Assembly: GCA_029862085.1 (NCBI GenBank)
Contig: JAOTXZ010000003.1
Location: 1 to 64,000, forward strand
Direction of reading: 5' to 3'
Length of the DNA stretch: 64,000 bases
DNA from: Candidatus Nitrosopumilus sp.
GTDB taxonomy: Archaea; Thermoproteota; Nitrososphaeria; Nitrososphaerales; Nitrosopumilaceae
The stretch's first letter is position 1. Each line of letters starts with the position of its first letter. Below, one piece after another: positions 1-7,966 of this stretch. The notes beneath the pieces are model-generated. The model saw nothing but the letters and a program-made list of their open reading frames with translations, ran no database searches and was not told the origin of the DNA. The position numbers and the translations under genes were made by a program.

Positions 1-5
1 ACCAT
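1..5 (-). other. Start codon of next ribosomal gene, cut by window edge
   Basis: On the minus strand an ATG at 5-3 overlaps the last base of the rpl24 stop codon (a TAATG arrangement), so translation of a further operon gene begins here. Only ATGGT lies in the window. In archaea the gene after rpl24 is usually rps4e, but nothing in these five bases proves it. Confidence 0.4.
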
Positions 6-487
6 TATTCCTTCTCTTCCTTTCCTTTAGTTTTTTCTATTTTTTTCTCTTTGTTTGAAGTTTCTTGTTTCTCTTCTTTTGATTCACTAGTTTTTTCTAT
101 TTTTTTCTCTTTGTTTGAAGTTTCTTTTTTTCTGGAAGGGTTCTTTCCTTCTAATTTGGAAATTCGCCATTTATCATCAGAATTAAGGCCAGTAACAATA
201 ACATTTGAAGAATGAACATATACATCGAACTTCTCTCCTTTAGTTTTTTCTTTTTTTACCCCCTCAATTGCCAAACTGTTTTTTTGAATAGAAATTTTTG
301 CTATTTTTCCGTCAACTCCCTTAAATTCTCCTCTTACAATTTTTATACTATCTCCTTCTACAACACGAACGCTTTTTTTGGTATATTTTTTTTGGAGTTC
401 TTTTGATAAAGGACTTGAAATCTGTTTACTTTTGGTAACTTGTGAGGCACGATAAATCATTTTATTTCTCATTTTTGTTGGTTTCAT
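5..487 (-). CDS. rpl24: Large ribosomal subunit protein uL24 with long charged tail
   Basis: Ribosomal protein L24, which binds 23S rRNA early in assembly of the large subunit. A KOW motif is seen at about residues 40-72 (EGDSIKIVRGEFKGVDGKI). At 160 residues it is longer than typical archaeal L24 (about 120) because of a Lys/Glu/Ser-rich tail after residue 112, which contains a near-perfect repeat of ETSNKEKKIEKT encoded by a 60-base-period DNA repeat. It follows rpl14 by one base. The tail is probably disordered and may be variable between relatives. Family assignment is secure; the function of the tail is unknown. Confidence 0.95.
   Translation of the reverse strand: MKPTKMRNKMIYRASQVTKSKQISSPLSKELQKKYTKKSVRVVEGDSIKIVRGEFKGVDGKIAKISIQKNSLAIEGVKKEKTKGEKFDVYVHSSNVIVTGLNSDDKWRISKLEGKNPSRKKETSNKEKKIEKTSESKEEKQETSNKEKKIEKTKGKEEKE
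28..126. repeat. Direct repeat encoding rpl24 tail
   Basis: Bases 28-66 and 88-126 are identical over 39 bases with a period of 60. The repeat is inside the 3' end of rpl24 and encodes the duplicated Lys/Glu-rich segment. It looks like an in-frame tandem duplication of low-complexity coding sequence, not a mobile or regulatory repeat. Confidence 0.85.
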
Positions 488-488
488 T

Positions 489-911
489 TTATACCACCAT
501 TGATGCTAAGTTAGCTACTCTTGGCCATTTTTCTGAAGCTTCTGCTGCCACCGGTCCTTTAATGTCTGTCCCTTTTACCTCCCCTTCGGGAGTTATCAAA
601 ACTGCAGCGTTGTCTTCAAAACAAACTCTTACACCATTTAATCTTCTAACTGGATATTTTTGTCGGATAATTACCGCTCCGTAGACTTGTTTTCTAAGTT
701 CTGCTGGACCCTTTTTTACGACAACATTACAAAAGTCCCCTACTCCTCCTGCTGGAAGTCTTGATACTCTTGTCTTATACTTTGTTACATTGATTACCTC
801 CAAAATTTTAGCTCCAGTATTATCGGCACAAACAATGTTTGCCCCTACTGGAATTACTCTTGTTACATATGGCCTAAATTCTGCAACTCCTTTACCTGCT
901 TGCTTTGCCAT
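489..911 (-). CDS. rpl14: Large ribosomal subunit protein uL14
   Basis: Ribosomal protein L14, at the subunit interface of the large subunit, where it contributes to an intersubunit bridge. The 140-residue length and the core GANIVCADNTGAKILEVINV and VVVKKG(P)AELRKQVYGAVIIRQ-type segments are characteristic of the family, followed by RLNGVRVCFEDNAAVLI. It lies one base after rps17 and one base before rpl24, so it is translated from the same operon messenger. Nothing unusual was seen. Confidence 0.97.
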   Translation of the reverse strand: MAKQAGKGVAEFRPYVTRVIPVGANIVCADNTGAKILEVINVTKYKTRVSRLPAGGVGDFCNVVVKKGPAELRKQVYGAVIIRQKYPVRRLNGVRVCFEDNAAVLITPEGEVKGTDIKGPVAAEASEKWPRVANLASMVV

Positions 912-912
912 G

Positions 913-1236
913 TTATTTTTTTACCTCCACTACCACATAGGAAACTGATTTTGCAATTGGTCTGCATTCTGCAGTTAACACATGATCTCCTAGTGAAACA
1001 TCTATGCATTCGGGAACGTGTGCATGAATCGTATTTGTACTTCTTGCATATCTTTTAAATTTACTAAAATATACCGGTGCTTCTTTTTGTAGCGTAATGG
1101 TTTGTTTTGCCTTGTCTCCAGTTACCTTTCCGTCAAACAATTTTCCACGAATAGAAAGACTTCCATGAAAAGGACAATGGATATCATCACATTCTTTTGT
1201 TGGTGCCTTGACGTCTAGACCTATATTTTGAGTCAT
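913..1236 (-). CDS. rps17: Small ribosomal subunit protein uS17
   Basis: Ribosomal protein S17, a primary 16S rRNA binder with an OB fold. Family features are the N-terminal CPFHGSLSIRG segment, typical of archaeal/eukaryotic S17, the central KRYARSTNTIHAHVPECI stretch and the DHVLTAECRPIAKSVSYVVVE C-terminus. The ATG overlaps the rpp29 stop in an ATGA arrangement, and a strong AGGAGG Shine-Dalgarno sequence lies just upstream inside rpp29, which fixes the start. The 107-residue length is normal. Confidence 0.97.
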   Translation of the reverse strand: MTQNIGLDVKAPTKECDDIHCPFHGSLSIRGKLFDGKVTGDKAKQTITLQKEAPVYFSKFKRYARSTNTIHAHVPECIDVSLGDHVLTAECRPIAKSVSYVVVEVKK

Positions 1237-1499
1237 GCTTTTCCTCCTAATCTGTCAAATGATCTCTTTTGAATTTTAGAGCCAATTACGGTAACCTGTT
1301 GATTATTCACGTAAAATTTCCAACTATTGTTAGATTTTGGAATTAATTTAATTCCTTTTTCAGTTCTCAAACCAAACATAGATTTTGTTTCGTTAATTAC
1401 TGTCCCATTTAATCCTATGATTTCAGAATTTGTAGATTCTGTAATCTGAGTTTTTAATCCAACAAATTCATGATAAGTAATATTTTCAGTTGTTATCAT
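1233..1499 (-). CDS. rnp1: RNase P protein component 1 (Rpp29/Pop4)
   Basis: Protein subunit of archaeal RNase P, which removes the 5' leader of pre-tRNA; Rpp29 pairs with Rpp21 and binds the specificity part of the RNA. The 88-residue protein shows the Sm-like core: HEFVGL, then IIGLNGTVINETKSMF, and IKLIPKSN, as in Rpp29. Position between rpl29 and rps17 is the canonical archaeal location, which strongly supports the call. It overlaps both neighbours by four bases. The SUI1 gene that many euryarchaea have here is absent. Confidence 0.93.
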   Translation of the reverse strand: MITTENITYHEFVGLKTQITESTNSEIIGLNGTVINETKSMFGLRTEKGIKLIPKSNNSWKFYVNNQQVTVIGSKIQKRSFDRLGGKA

Positions 1500-1699
1500 T
1501 TGTTTCTCATCTCGTTTTGTCTTGTAAGCATTCTGGCAATATCATGTCTTAGAGCTTTAATCTTTCCACTCTCTTTCCGTAAAGTTCCTTTAGAACCGTC
1601 GACTCTTAATTTTCCGAGCTCACTTCTAGTTTCTTGAATTTTACTTTTAAGATCTTTTTCATTTAGTGCCCTTACAGTTTTCATACTTATTCTTGCCAT
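1496..1699 (-). CDS. rpl29: Large ribosomal subunit protein uL29
   Basis: Ribosomal protein L29, a two-helix protein near the peptide exit tunnel, close to L23. At 67 residues it has the usual length, with ALNEKDLKSKIQETRSELGKL in the first helix and the KIKALRHDIARMLT signature in the second. The start codon overlaps the rps3 stop by one base and the stop overlaps the rpp29 start by four bases, indicating tight translational coupling. Confidence 0.95.
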   Translation of the reverse strand: MARISMKTVRALNEKDLKSKIQETRSELGKLRVDGSKGTLRKESGKIKALRHDIARMLTRQNEMRNK

Positions 1700-2478
1700 T
1701 ACTTTAATTTCGCCTCTTCTTCTTCAAGTGTCTCTAGTTTCTCCATCTTTTTTTCTTCCAATTCAATTACTTCCGTTTCTGATTTAGCGGTATCTTTCTT
1801 TCCTTCAACCTTGACAATTTCAACTTTAACATCTTCAATTTCTACTTCTTCTACTTTGACTTGCTTTGGTTTTTCTTTTTGCTCTTTTGCTTTCTTTAAT
1901 TCAAATTCAGGAACAAAATTTTCTTTTCGTGCAATTCTAATCCTTATTCCAATTAATCCCATTGCAGTGGTAACATGGGCAATATCTTCAGCAACTATTA
2001 CTTCTGCATGATGACCTGCTCTGGGCAAAACTCCTGCGGTGTGTTTTTCAAATGCAGAACGATCTCCTCTCAGTTTTCCGGAAATTGTGATTTGTACTCC
2101 CATTGCCCCTCCTTCCATTATCTGTTTTAGTGTCCACATTGTTGCTCTCCTAAAGGCCGTCCCACGCTCAAGATGAGATGCCATTCTATTACACATTACA
2201 CTGGGAGACAATTCTGGTTTTTCAATCTCATTTACTGAAATCTGTGGATTTTTTAAGCCAAAATCTATTGCAAGTTTTTCTGTAAGTTCCCTTATTCCAG
2301 AACCTTTTCTTCCAATAACAATTCCTGGTCTGGTAACATGGAGTGCTACTCTAGTTCCAGTTGGAGTTTTTGAAATTTCTGCATGAGAAAAACCTGCATC
2401 TTTAATTGCCTCTCTAAGGTAATCTTTGAGAAGCATCATATTGTAATTATCTTTGATTACATTTTTGACCGATGACAT
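1699..2478 (-). CDS. rps3: Small ribosomal subunit protein uS3 with acidic/basic tail
   Basis: Ribosomal protein S3 at the mRNA entry site of the small subunit. A type 2 KH domain covers about residues 17-95 with the GRKGSGI loop near residues 57-63, followed by the C-terminal S3 domain to about residue 195 ([23 protein letters not shown]). Residues 200-259 form a Lys/Glu/Val-rich tail without a recognisable fold. Start ATG is two bases after the rpl22 stop. Total length 259 is in the range of archaeal S3 proteins with extensions. Confidence 0.96.
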   Translation of the reverse strand: MSSVKNVIKDNYNMMLLKDYLREAIKDAGFSHAEISKTPTGTRVALHVTRPGIVIGRKGSGIRELTEKLAIDFGLKNPQISVNEIEKPELSPSVMCNRMASHLERGTAFRRATMWTLKQIMEGGAMGVQITISGKLRGDRSAFEKHTAGVLPRAGHHAEVIVAEDIAHVTTAMGLIGIRIRIARKENFVPEFELKKAKEQKEKPKQVKVEEVEIEDVKVEIVKVEGKKDTAKSETEVIELEEKKMEKLETLEEEEAKLK

Positions 2479-2479
2479 G

Positions 2480-2938
2480 TTAAATCTCCTGAGCCACCAA
2501 CTCTACATGTGTTAGAACATTATTCTTTGGAGTTGCTCGTCCCATGGCCCTTGGGGTAAATCTCTTTACAAGAACTCCTTTGTGAACAGTAGCATTAATA
2601 ATTTTTAATCTATCCAAATCCATTCCCTTGTATTCTGCATTTGATTCCAAATTATCTAAAACTTTGATAAATTCTTTTGCTGATTTTTGTGGATACCTTC
2701 CTGACATCATCCCGGGGTCTGATTTGTGACCTACTTGATTTTTGTATCTTCCAAAAGCAATTGCTCTTTGTTTGTTTATCACTGCTTGTAAATAGTCTCT
2801 AGCTTTTTCAATTGAGAGTCCTTTAATAGCAACTGCAATTTCTCGTGCATGTTTATGCGAAATATCTTTTTCTCTTAGAGAAGACCGAACATGCTTTGTT
2901 GTATCATAATTTTGAAATGCATAATCGAATCTTCCCAT
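2480..2938 (-). CDS. rpl22: Large ribosomal subunit protein uL22
   Basis: Ribosomal protein L22, which lines the peptide exit tunnel. Family signature is seen in [38 protein letters not shown] and the C-terminal [11 protein letters not shown] segment. I chose ATG at 2938 (MGRFDYAF, 152 residues) because the archaeal family begins in this way; a GTG at 2947 overlaps the rps19 stop and is a possible longer start adding three residues. Part of the ribosomal operon. Confidence 0.95.
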   Translation of the reverse strand: MGRFDYAFQNYDTTKHVRSSLREKDISHKHAREIAVAIKGLSIEKARDYLQAVINKQRAIAFGRYKNQVGHKSDPGMMSGRYPQKSAKEFIKVLDNLESNAEYKGMDLDRLKIINATVHKGVLVKRFTPRAMGRATPKNNVLTHVELVAQEI

Positions 2939-2943
2939 AATAA

Positions 2944-3339
2944 TCACTTCAGTGGTACATAGAGACTGGATCTTGATGCTCCAACACCTGGTGCACCATG
3001 GCTTACTCTTTTGTTGGTAATCACATATTCTCCAAGATAATGTCCAACCATCTCGGTTTTTATTGTAACTGGAACAAAGTCTTTTCCAGAGAAAACATTT
3101 ACTGTTACATCTACCATGTATGGTAGAACAATTAAATCTCTAAGGTGGGTTTTAATTGGAGTTTTTAATTTTCCTGCTTTTGCTGATTTTATCTCTTCAA
3201 TTAATTTTCTTTTTCCATCGGTAATCCCTCTTGTAAGTGATCTTCGTTGCCTAGAGTTAAATAATTGAAACAATTTTTCTAAAGAAGTGTTGTCTAGATC
3301 CTCTTTTGAGAGTCCTCTGTATAAAAATTCTTTAACCAT
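2944..3339 (-). CDS. rps19: Small ribosomal subunit protein uS19
   Basis: Ribosomal protein S19 in the head of the small subunit. The classical C-terminal signature is present (VPVTIKTEMVGHYLGEYVIT, then SHGAPGVGASRSS). The 131-residue length matches archaeal S19, which has an N-terminal extension relative to bacterial S19. Upstream is a 44-base gap and then rpl23, although rpl2 is the expected upstream neighbour in most prokaryotes. Confidence 0.96.
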   Translation of the reverse strand: MVKEFLYRGLSKEDLDNTSLEKLFQLFNSRQRRSLTRGITDGKRKLIEEIKSAKAGKLKTPIKTHLRDLIVLPYMVDVTVNVFSGKDFVPVTIKTEMVGHYLGEYVITNKRVSHGAPGVGASRSSLYVPLK

Positions 3340-3383
3340 CTTTGTTCTCCTGTGTCAATTGCTTTGAGATTTTATGGTCCATA

Positions 3384-3650
3384 TTATAGCATTCCTATCT
3401 TTGTAGCCAAGTCTCTAGCTTTTTCTATTGTTTCAAATTGAACAAAGGCCTTTTTTCCGTAAATTGTTCTTGCAGTGTTTACATTAATTGCTTTTTGATT
3501 GTAAAGTGTGTTTATCGCTTCAGCAATTTGTGGTTTACTTGCCTCTCGCCCTACAATAAAACAAATCTTACTCTCATTTTCCACCATCGCAAAAGTTTTT
3601 TCTGTAATGTAAGGCTTTAAAATGATTTTGCTCGCTTGGTCTACGTTCAT
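3384..3650 (-). CDS. rpl23: Large ribosomal subunit protein uL23
   Basis: Ribosomal protein L23 at the exit-tunnel rim, docking site for SRP and other nascent-chain factors. The 88-residue protein has KPYITEKTFAMVENESKICF and the INVNTARTIYGKKAF region expected for archaeal L23. Its start overlaps the rpl4 stop by four bases. Downstream the operon skips directly to rps19. Confidence 0.95.
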   Translation of the reverse strand: MNVDQASKIILKPYITEKTFAMVENESKICFIVGREASKPQIAEAINTLYNQKAINVNTARTIYGKKAFVQFETIEKARDLATKIGML

Positions 3651-4462
3651 TTTGTTTTCTCCATTAAATTAAGATGTGTGGATTTTATTTTTCCAATATC
3701 TTCTATTGCAGCTTTAGAATACACGGTTAATCTAATTGGATCTGACCCTGGCGACAAATCTAAAACGCTCAAATCTTTAACTGACCTGGCCTCGACTCCT
3801 GGTATTGATCCACATGCATGGTTAATTTTCTCAGAATCTCTTGTAACAAACAAAACACTTTTGCCCACTTTTTTACCTCTTCCCCTAAGAGCAGTTTGAC
3901 CACTTCGGGGTTTTCTTGATTGTAATCGTTCTACATCTTTTGTAAGTTTTAAAGATTCCAAAACTTTTGTAATTTCACTTGCTTTAGAAATTGATTCCAA
4001 TTCGTTTGATACAATAATTGGAAATGATTCGATTTCATCTACTTTGTGGCCCCTTAATTGTACTTGCTCTTTTGAGGCAGTAGCTGCAATGGCTGAACAT
4101 AATGCTAGTTTATTTTCCTTTTTGTTTAGTTTTTTGTAAATGACTTTATTCACATTGGGAGGATGTGCTTGTCTCCCACCTCTAGTCGATGCAACCTCAC
4201 CGGCCTGACCTTGTCTTCCTCCACCTCCGCCTCTCATTCTAGCAATTCTAGAAATGCCTTGACCGGTTGGTGGATCATTACTATCGGCTACAACATCCAT
4301 TCCTGCAGTTGGGTGTCTTCCCTGTCGTTGGAATTTATGAGAGTTTAGATTAGTCCAAGCCTTGTGAATTAATTCTCTTCTAAATGGTGTTGAGAAAACG
4401 GAAGGAAGTTGAATTTCTTCCTCTTTATCTCCTGTAAGTGTCAGTGAAGTTGTTTTGATCAT
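3647..4462 (-). CDS. rpl4: Large ribosomal subunit protein uL4
   Basis: Ribosomal protein L4 (archaeal/eukaryotic L4e type), whose extended loop reaches the exit tunnel. Seen here: LPSVFSTPFRRELIHKAW at about residues 19-36, a Gly/Arg-rich loop (RMRGGGGGRQGQ, then GGRQAHPP) around residues 75-100, and the C-terminal globular part. The length of 271 residues is typical for archaea. Start ATG overlaps the rpl3 stop by four bases. Confidence 0.96.
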   Translation of the reverse strand: MIKTTSLTLTGDKEEEIQLPSVFSTPFRRELIHKAWTNLNSHKFQRQGRHPTAGMDVVADSNDPPTGQGISRIARMRGGGGGRQGQAGEVASTRGGRQAHPPNVNKVIYKKLNKKENKLALCSAIAATASKEQVQLRGHKVDEIESFPIIVSNELESISKASEITKVLESLKLTKDVERLQSRKPRSGQTALRGRGKKVGKSVLFVTRDSEKINHACGSIPGVEARSVKDLSVLDLSPGSDPIRLTVYSKAAIEDIGKIKSTHLNLMEKTK

Positions 4463-5451
4463 ATTACTACCTCCAAAATATTTGGTTTTGATATTTTAGC
4501 TGGGGCATTTCTTATTTGACTTCTGAGTTTTATCAATCTCTTGTAAGTTCCAGGGACTGATCCTTTTAAAACAATGAAATCTCCTTTAACTAAACCAAAG
4601 TGTTTGTAGCCTCCCTCCGGATTTATTTTGAGATTATTTTCCTCAGTGTTACCCATTATCATTATTCGCTTATCATATTCAACTCGTTGATGAAATCCCA
4701 TTTGTCCTGCCCTTGGTACCGTATACATGACATATTGTGGAGAAATTGGACCAAGAGAACCTAATTCTCTAACTGTTTTTCTAGATTTATGTTGTTTTTT
4801 CTTTGCTCCCCATCTTTGAATAACTCCTTGCCAACCTTTTCCTTTCGTGATGGCAGCAACATCTACAGTTGAGCCAGTTTCAAATATTTGATCAATTTTA
4901 ATTTCTTTCCCCAACAATTCCTTAACATGTGCAAATTGTTTTTGAATGTCCCCACCACGAACTATTGCCTCAAATATGTACGGCTTCTTCTGTTCTAGCC
5001 CTGCCGCACGTGGAGATACTGCAACAACTGCAAAAATCTCCTTAATTTTTTTAAGATGTTTTTCAGCTTCTTCAATTGCACCTTCTTTACTTTTTAGCGT
5101 AATTTCTTTTGCAATATTTTTTGGAATGTCTGTGGAATAAACATCAAATTCTGCATGAGCGCCGTCTACATCTTTGGAGTATCCTCTAATTCCTAAAATG
5201 GTCACGGGTGGAGTTACAAGAACTGTTCCAAGACTCACCAGTTGTTTTCCTGCATTTGGAGTTTTATCGCGATCATCAATGCTCACAATTTGAACACAAC
5301 CTGCTTTAAAACCACAATGAGCTAAAATTCTTGGTTCCTCTGAGTGGACCTTTGGCCATGCTCGTATTCTTGCCTCCATACTTTTAGCACGTCCTCTAGG
5401 TGAGTATGCAAGACTTCCTCTTCTTGGCTGACTATGTTTTCTAGCTCCCAT
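4459..5451 (-). CDS. rpl3: Large ribosomal subunit protein uL3
   Basis: Ribosomal protein L3, which approaches the peptidyl transferase centre. The N-terminus MGARKHSQPRRGSLAYSPRG and the central TKGKGWQGVIQRWGAKK motif (around residues 203-220) are diagnostic. At 330 residues it is the usual archaeal length. It is the first gene of the ribosomal operon; an 11-base inverted repeat spanning an AT-rich, TATA-like box lies 47-82 bases upstream of the ATG, so operon transcription may be regulated there. Confidence 0.97.
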   Translation of the reverse strand: MGARKHSQPRRGSLAYSPRGRAKSMEARIRAWPKVHSEEPRILAHCGFKAGCVQIVSIDDRDKTPNAGKQLVSLGTVLVTPPVTILGIRGYSKDVDGAHAEFDVYSTDIPKNIAKEITLKSKEGAIEEAEKHLKKIKEIFAVVAVSPRAAGLEQKKPYIFEAIVRGGDIQKQFAHVKELLGKEIKIDQIFETGSTVDVAAITKGKGWQGVIQRWGAKKKQHKSRKTVRELGSLGPISPQYVMYTVPRAGQMGFHQRVEYDKRIMIMGNTEENNLKINPEGGYKHFGLVKGDFIVLKGSVPGTYKRLIKLRSQIRNAPAKISKPNILEVVI

Positions 5452-5497
5452 TGATAAAACGAAATCATCGAGAACCGCCTAATAAACCATGTGAGAA

Positions 5498-5533
5498 TAT
5501 CGTTAACCTAAAAAATTAATTGGGTTAACGATA
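5498..5533. promoter_or_regulatory. Perfect interrupted palindrome at rpl3 promoter
   Basis: Arms TATCGTTAACC (5498-5508) and GGTTAACGATA (5523-5533) are exact reverse complements separated by 14 bases. The spacer is AT-rich and on the minus strand reads ATTAATTTTTTA, a plausible TATA box for rpl3, so a protein bound here would compete with TBP. Arm sequence, spacer length and spacer ends match the site before bioB at 13263-13292. Likely a dimeric-regulator operator; the regulator is unknown. Confidence 0.6.
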
Positions 5534-5546
5534 ATTAATAGCAATC

Positions 5547-5657
5547 CTAAGGTTTCAAAACTTCATTAAGCAAATTCCAAATAGTAATTCCTCCTATAAT
5601 AATTCCAATCACTCCCATCCCTATTGCCAAAATAAGAAAATTTTTTTTTTCAGGCAT
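5547..5657 (-). CDS. 36-residue single-pass membrane peptide
   Basis: A short reading frame, ATG at 5657 and TAG at 5547-5549, begins MPEKKN and then has about 22 hydrophobic residues (FLILAIGMGVIGIIIGGITI) before WNLLNEVLKP. It lies 11 bases downstream of the SPOUT methyltransferase stop and upstream of rpl3, on the same strand, so it may be co-transcribed. Length and composition resemble small membrane subunits, but I do not recognise a family. The basic N-terminus and clean helix support a real gene; it could still be chance. Confidence 0.5.
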   Translation of the reverse strand: MPEKKNFLILAIGMGVIGIIIGGITIWNLLNEVLKP

Positions 5658-5668
5658 AATTTGATTTT

Positions 5669-6481
5669 TTATCCTGCACTATATGCGTTAATTATGGACA
5701 ATGTTCCCAACAATGCTTCTTCTAACCGTACGGTCTCAGTTGCCTGATTTGGAAAAAAATTCAAAGTTTTTGAATTTTGTAAATTACTCATTTTTCCTCC
5801 AAGAATTTGATGAACTCCTTTTTCAGGAGATCCAAAGACCACTAAGACTGATTCTGATGAGTTTGTATATTTTGAAATTTGCTCTTTAGTTACTGTTTTT
5901 CCTTTCTTTGAGGTAACAATAGTTAATCCCTTCCATTCTGAAATTAATGAAAAAAGATTTGCTCTTTCTTTAATTGTAAATCCCCAATAGGACGGGGCTT
6001 CATCTTTTGTAATAGGTTTTACTTCAAAGTTAGGATACCCTGATTTGAATTGCACTGTTGTTCTTTTTCCAATGTTTTCATGTCCAAAATATTGTACTAG
6101 TTGATTAATTCCTACATCGACAAATTTTCGTCCCTTAAAACTTACAATAATTCCTTCCCTTACGTCGCCTTTTTTGATTTTTTTTGCATCTGCAGGTGTA
6201 ATGTGGCTAGGAATTTTTAAGGGGTGTAGAACTCCTGCAAATTTTAATTCATTCATTTTTGGAAATAATCTTTTTCGCAAAAACTGAGGAGTATCCAAAT
6301 ATTTTAAAATAAGCAACATCAAATTTTTGTCGTCTTTGTTGTTTCCATCTTGATATATGTAAATAGTATTTATCCTAAAAATAGCACAAGCTCTGGCAAT
6401 CTCAGAAATTTTTCTAGTTTTATCTACTTTTAAAGTCTCATCAGAAAGAGATGAATCTGGAATCGCGATAGAAAGGTTCAA
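5669..6481 (-). CDS. SPOUT-class RNA methyltransferase (COG2106 type)
   Basis: Putative SAM-dependent RNA methyltransferase of the family found in archaea beside rpl3 and related to human C9orf114/SPOUT1. The N-terminal half has the TRKISEIARACAIFRINTIYIY segment, a central inserted OB-like region (GDVREGIIVSFKGRKFVDVG), and a C-terminal SPOUT knot region with VLVVFGSPEKGVHQIL and PNQATETVRLEEALLGTL. Start is TTG at 6481; length 270 is normal. The target nucleotide is not predictable from sequence. Proximity to the ribosomal operon fits an rRNA target, by inference. Confidence 0.85.
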   Translation of the reverse strand: MNLSIAIPDSSLSDETLKVDKTRKISEIARACAIFRINTIYIYQDGNNKDDKNLMLLILKYLDTPQFLRKRLFPKMNELKFAGVLHPLKIPSHITPADAKKIKKGDVREGIIVSFKGRKFVDVGINQLVQYFGHENIGKRTTVQFKSGYPNFEVKPITKDEAPSYWGFTIKERANLFSLISEWKGLTIVTSKKGKTVTKEQISKYTNSSESVLVVFGSPEKGVHQILGGKMSNLQNSKTLNFFPNQATETVRLEEALLGTLSIINAYSAG

Positions 6482-6510
6482 TTTTTTTGTTTGCAGAAAA
6501 TATGACTTAA

Positions 6511-7248
6511 TTATTTATCTCCTTGCGGAAATTTTTCTTTTGCAATTTTTGCAAAACCTGCAATTTTCTCTTCTGGTACTAATTCAAATAAACCGGTTTC
6601 CGTTTTTATTTGTGCCATTCTGATATGACTGGTACCCTCTTTATCCTCACTTGACAAATAAATTCCAGCTACTGCTAATGCTGCAGCATCATCTAGGGAC
6701 AAATCAGTGGTGTAAGATTTTTCTAAAAAGTCCGTTACCTGATCAGAACCTGAACCAATTGCGATGGCATCGTATGATATGTAAGTTCCACTAGGGTCAG
6801 TTAGGTATACTTTGGGGTCTTTATTGACGACTCCTCCTAAAATTAATGAAACGCCAAATGGTCTTACTCCTGCATATTGGGTATATTGTTGAGATTGATC
6901 CGCTAAATGTTTAGCGATTGTTTCAACTTCTACTGGTTCATCATAAATCAATTTGTTACTTTGAGAAAAAAATCTGGCATTGTCTACCTGACTCCTTGCA
7001 TCTGGAATGTATCCTGCTGCTGCGACGCCTACATGATCATCTATCTGAAAAATCTTTTGAGCAACATCTGAAATTTGTAATTTTCTTGGTTTTTCTTCAA
7101 CGGCTATAACAATCCCCTCCTTGCTTTTTATGCCTACAGCTATCGTTCCTCTCCGTACAGTTTCTATGGCGTACTCAACTTGGTACAACCTACCATCTGG
7201 AGAAAAAACAGTGATTGCTCTATCATAACCTTGTTGCGCAGGAAGCAT
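6511..7248 (-). CDS. psmA: Proteasome alpha subunit
   Basis: Alpha subunit of the 20S proteasome, which forms the outer rings and gates entry to the proteolytic chamber. The alpha-type N-terminus is clear: GYDRAITVFSPDGRLYQVE, followed by ETVRRGTIAVGIKSKEGIV and the GVRPFGVSLILGGV segment near residues 128-141. Length 245 is usual. The ATG sits about 22 bases from an AT box shared with the divergent DUF371 gene, consistent with a leaderless transcript. The beta subunits are not in this window. Confidence 0.97.
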   Translation of the reverse strand: MLPAQQGYDRAITVFSPDGRLYQVEYAIETVRRGTIAVGIKSKEGIVIAVEEKPRKLQISDVAQKIFQIDDHVGVAAAGYIPDARSQVDNARFFSQSNKLIYDEPVEVETIAKHLADQSQQYTQYAGVRPFGVSLILGGVVNKDPKVYLTDPSGTYISYDAIAIGSGSDQVTDFLEKSYTTDLSLDDAAALAVAGIYLSSEDKEGTSHIRMAQIKTETGLFELVPEEKIAGFAKIAKEKFPQGDK

Positions 7249-7270
7249 TTAGATTTCAATGCTTTGGAAG

Positions 7271-7280
7271 ATTAATTTAA
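7271..7280. promoter_or_regulatory. Symmetric bidirectional TATA box, psmA / DUF371
   Basis: ATTAATTTAA is AT-only and near-palindromic. It is 22 bases from the psmA ATG (7248, minus) and 21 bases from the GTG of the DUF371 gene (7302, plus). Archaeal TATA boxes centre about 26 bases upstream of transcription start, so both divergent genes would start transcription at or next to their start codons. One core element could therefore serve both strands. Confidence 0.55.
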
Positions 7281-7301
7281 GTCTAGCCTATCTATTCTGC
7301 C

Positions 7302-7718
7302 GTGAGATTCGAGATTACATTTTCTGGCCACAAGAATATTAGATCCAACCACAAAAAAACCATTGAAATCACAAAAGATTCTGAACTAACAACAAAAGGA
7401 GATTGTATTATTGGGGTAAATGCATCTGACAGTTGTTCTGATCTCCCATTGTCTATTAAGAAAAAGCTTCAAAACCCAAATTCCAAGGTAGAATTTTTAA
7501 TCAAGGTTGGCCATCATGAGTTTGTGGTTAGAGGTAGTGGTCATGGGGGTCTGACTCTTACCCATCCAGAAGATATTGTAATTCGAAAAAGTGATTTTAT
7601 TTGTCCACGTACTCTTGCCGTAAAATGCGATAAAACATCAGATCTTTTACCACGAGAAATGGTTACGTTGCTTCAAGATCCAAAATGTCAGGGTACCTTT
7701 ACAATTATTTTAGAATAA
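7302..7718 (+). CDS. DUF371 family protein
   Basis: Small cytosolic protein of the archaeal DUF371 (COG2090) family; biochemical function unknown. Recognisable features are FSGHKNIRSNHKKTIEIT at the N-terminus, GDCIIGVNASDSC, VGHHEFVVRGSGHGGLTLTH and the SDFICPRTLAVKCDKTS segment near residues 98-114. GTG at 7302 is the start, and the nearby AT box suggests a leaderless message. The 138-residue length fits the family. It is divergent from psmA and shares its promoter region. Confidence 0.8.
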   Translation: MRFEITFSGHKNIRSNHKKTIEITKDSELTTKGDCIIGVNASDSCSDLPLSIKKKLQNPNSKVEFLIKVGHHEFVVRGSGHGGLTLTHPEDIVIRKSDFICPRTLAVKCDKTSDLLPREMVTLLQDPKCQGTFTIILE

Positions 7719-7757
7719 AACTGTGACAAATTTATAGGAACTAGATGTATTGTCACT

Positions 7758-7880
7758 ATGGGTCTAAAGACTAAAATTTTTATTCTTATTCCATTGGCTC
7801 TCTTCTCTGCAATAATTTTAGGATTTGGCATGTACAATACCATTTGTAAAAATTCAAATTTTGATTTTTTCGGCTGTTAG
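7758..7880 (+). CDS. 40-residue membrane peptide
   Basis: ATG at 7758 to TAG at 7878-7880 encodes MGLKTK, then a hydrophobic stretch of about 22 residues (IFILIPLALFSAIILGFGM) and a short tail NTICKNSNFDFFGC with two cysteines. The basic N-terminus and following helix resemble a signal anchor, with the two Cys outside. It lies 39 bases after the DUF371 gene on the same strand. No family recognised; call rests on composition only. Confidence 0.5.
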   Translation: MGLKTKIFILIPLALFSAIILGFGMYNTICKNSNFDFFGC

Positions 7881-7966
7881 ATCAACTAATTGAATTCAAT
7901 TTTTCTTTATTTTAGTAAAATTTCCCTTAGCAAGGATTTCTTAAACTATCCAGTTCCAATATTCAT

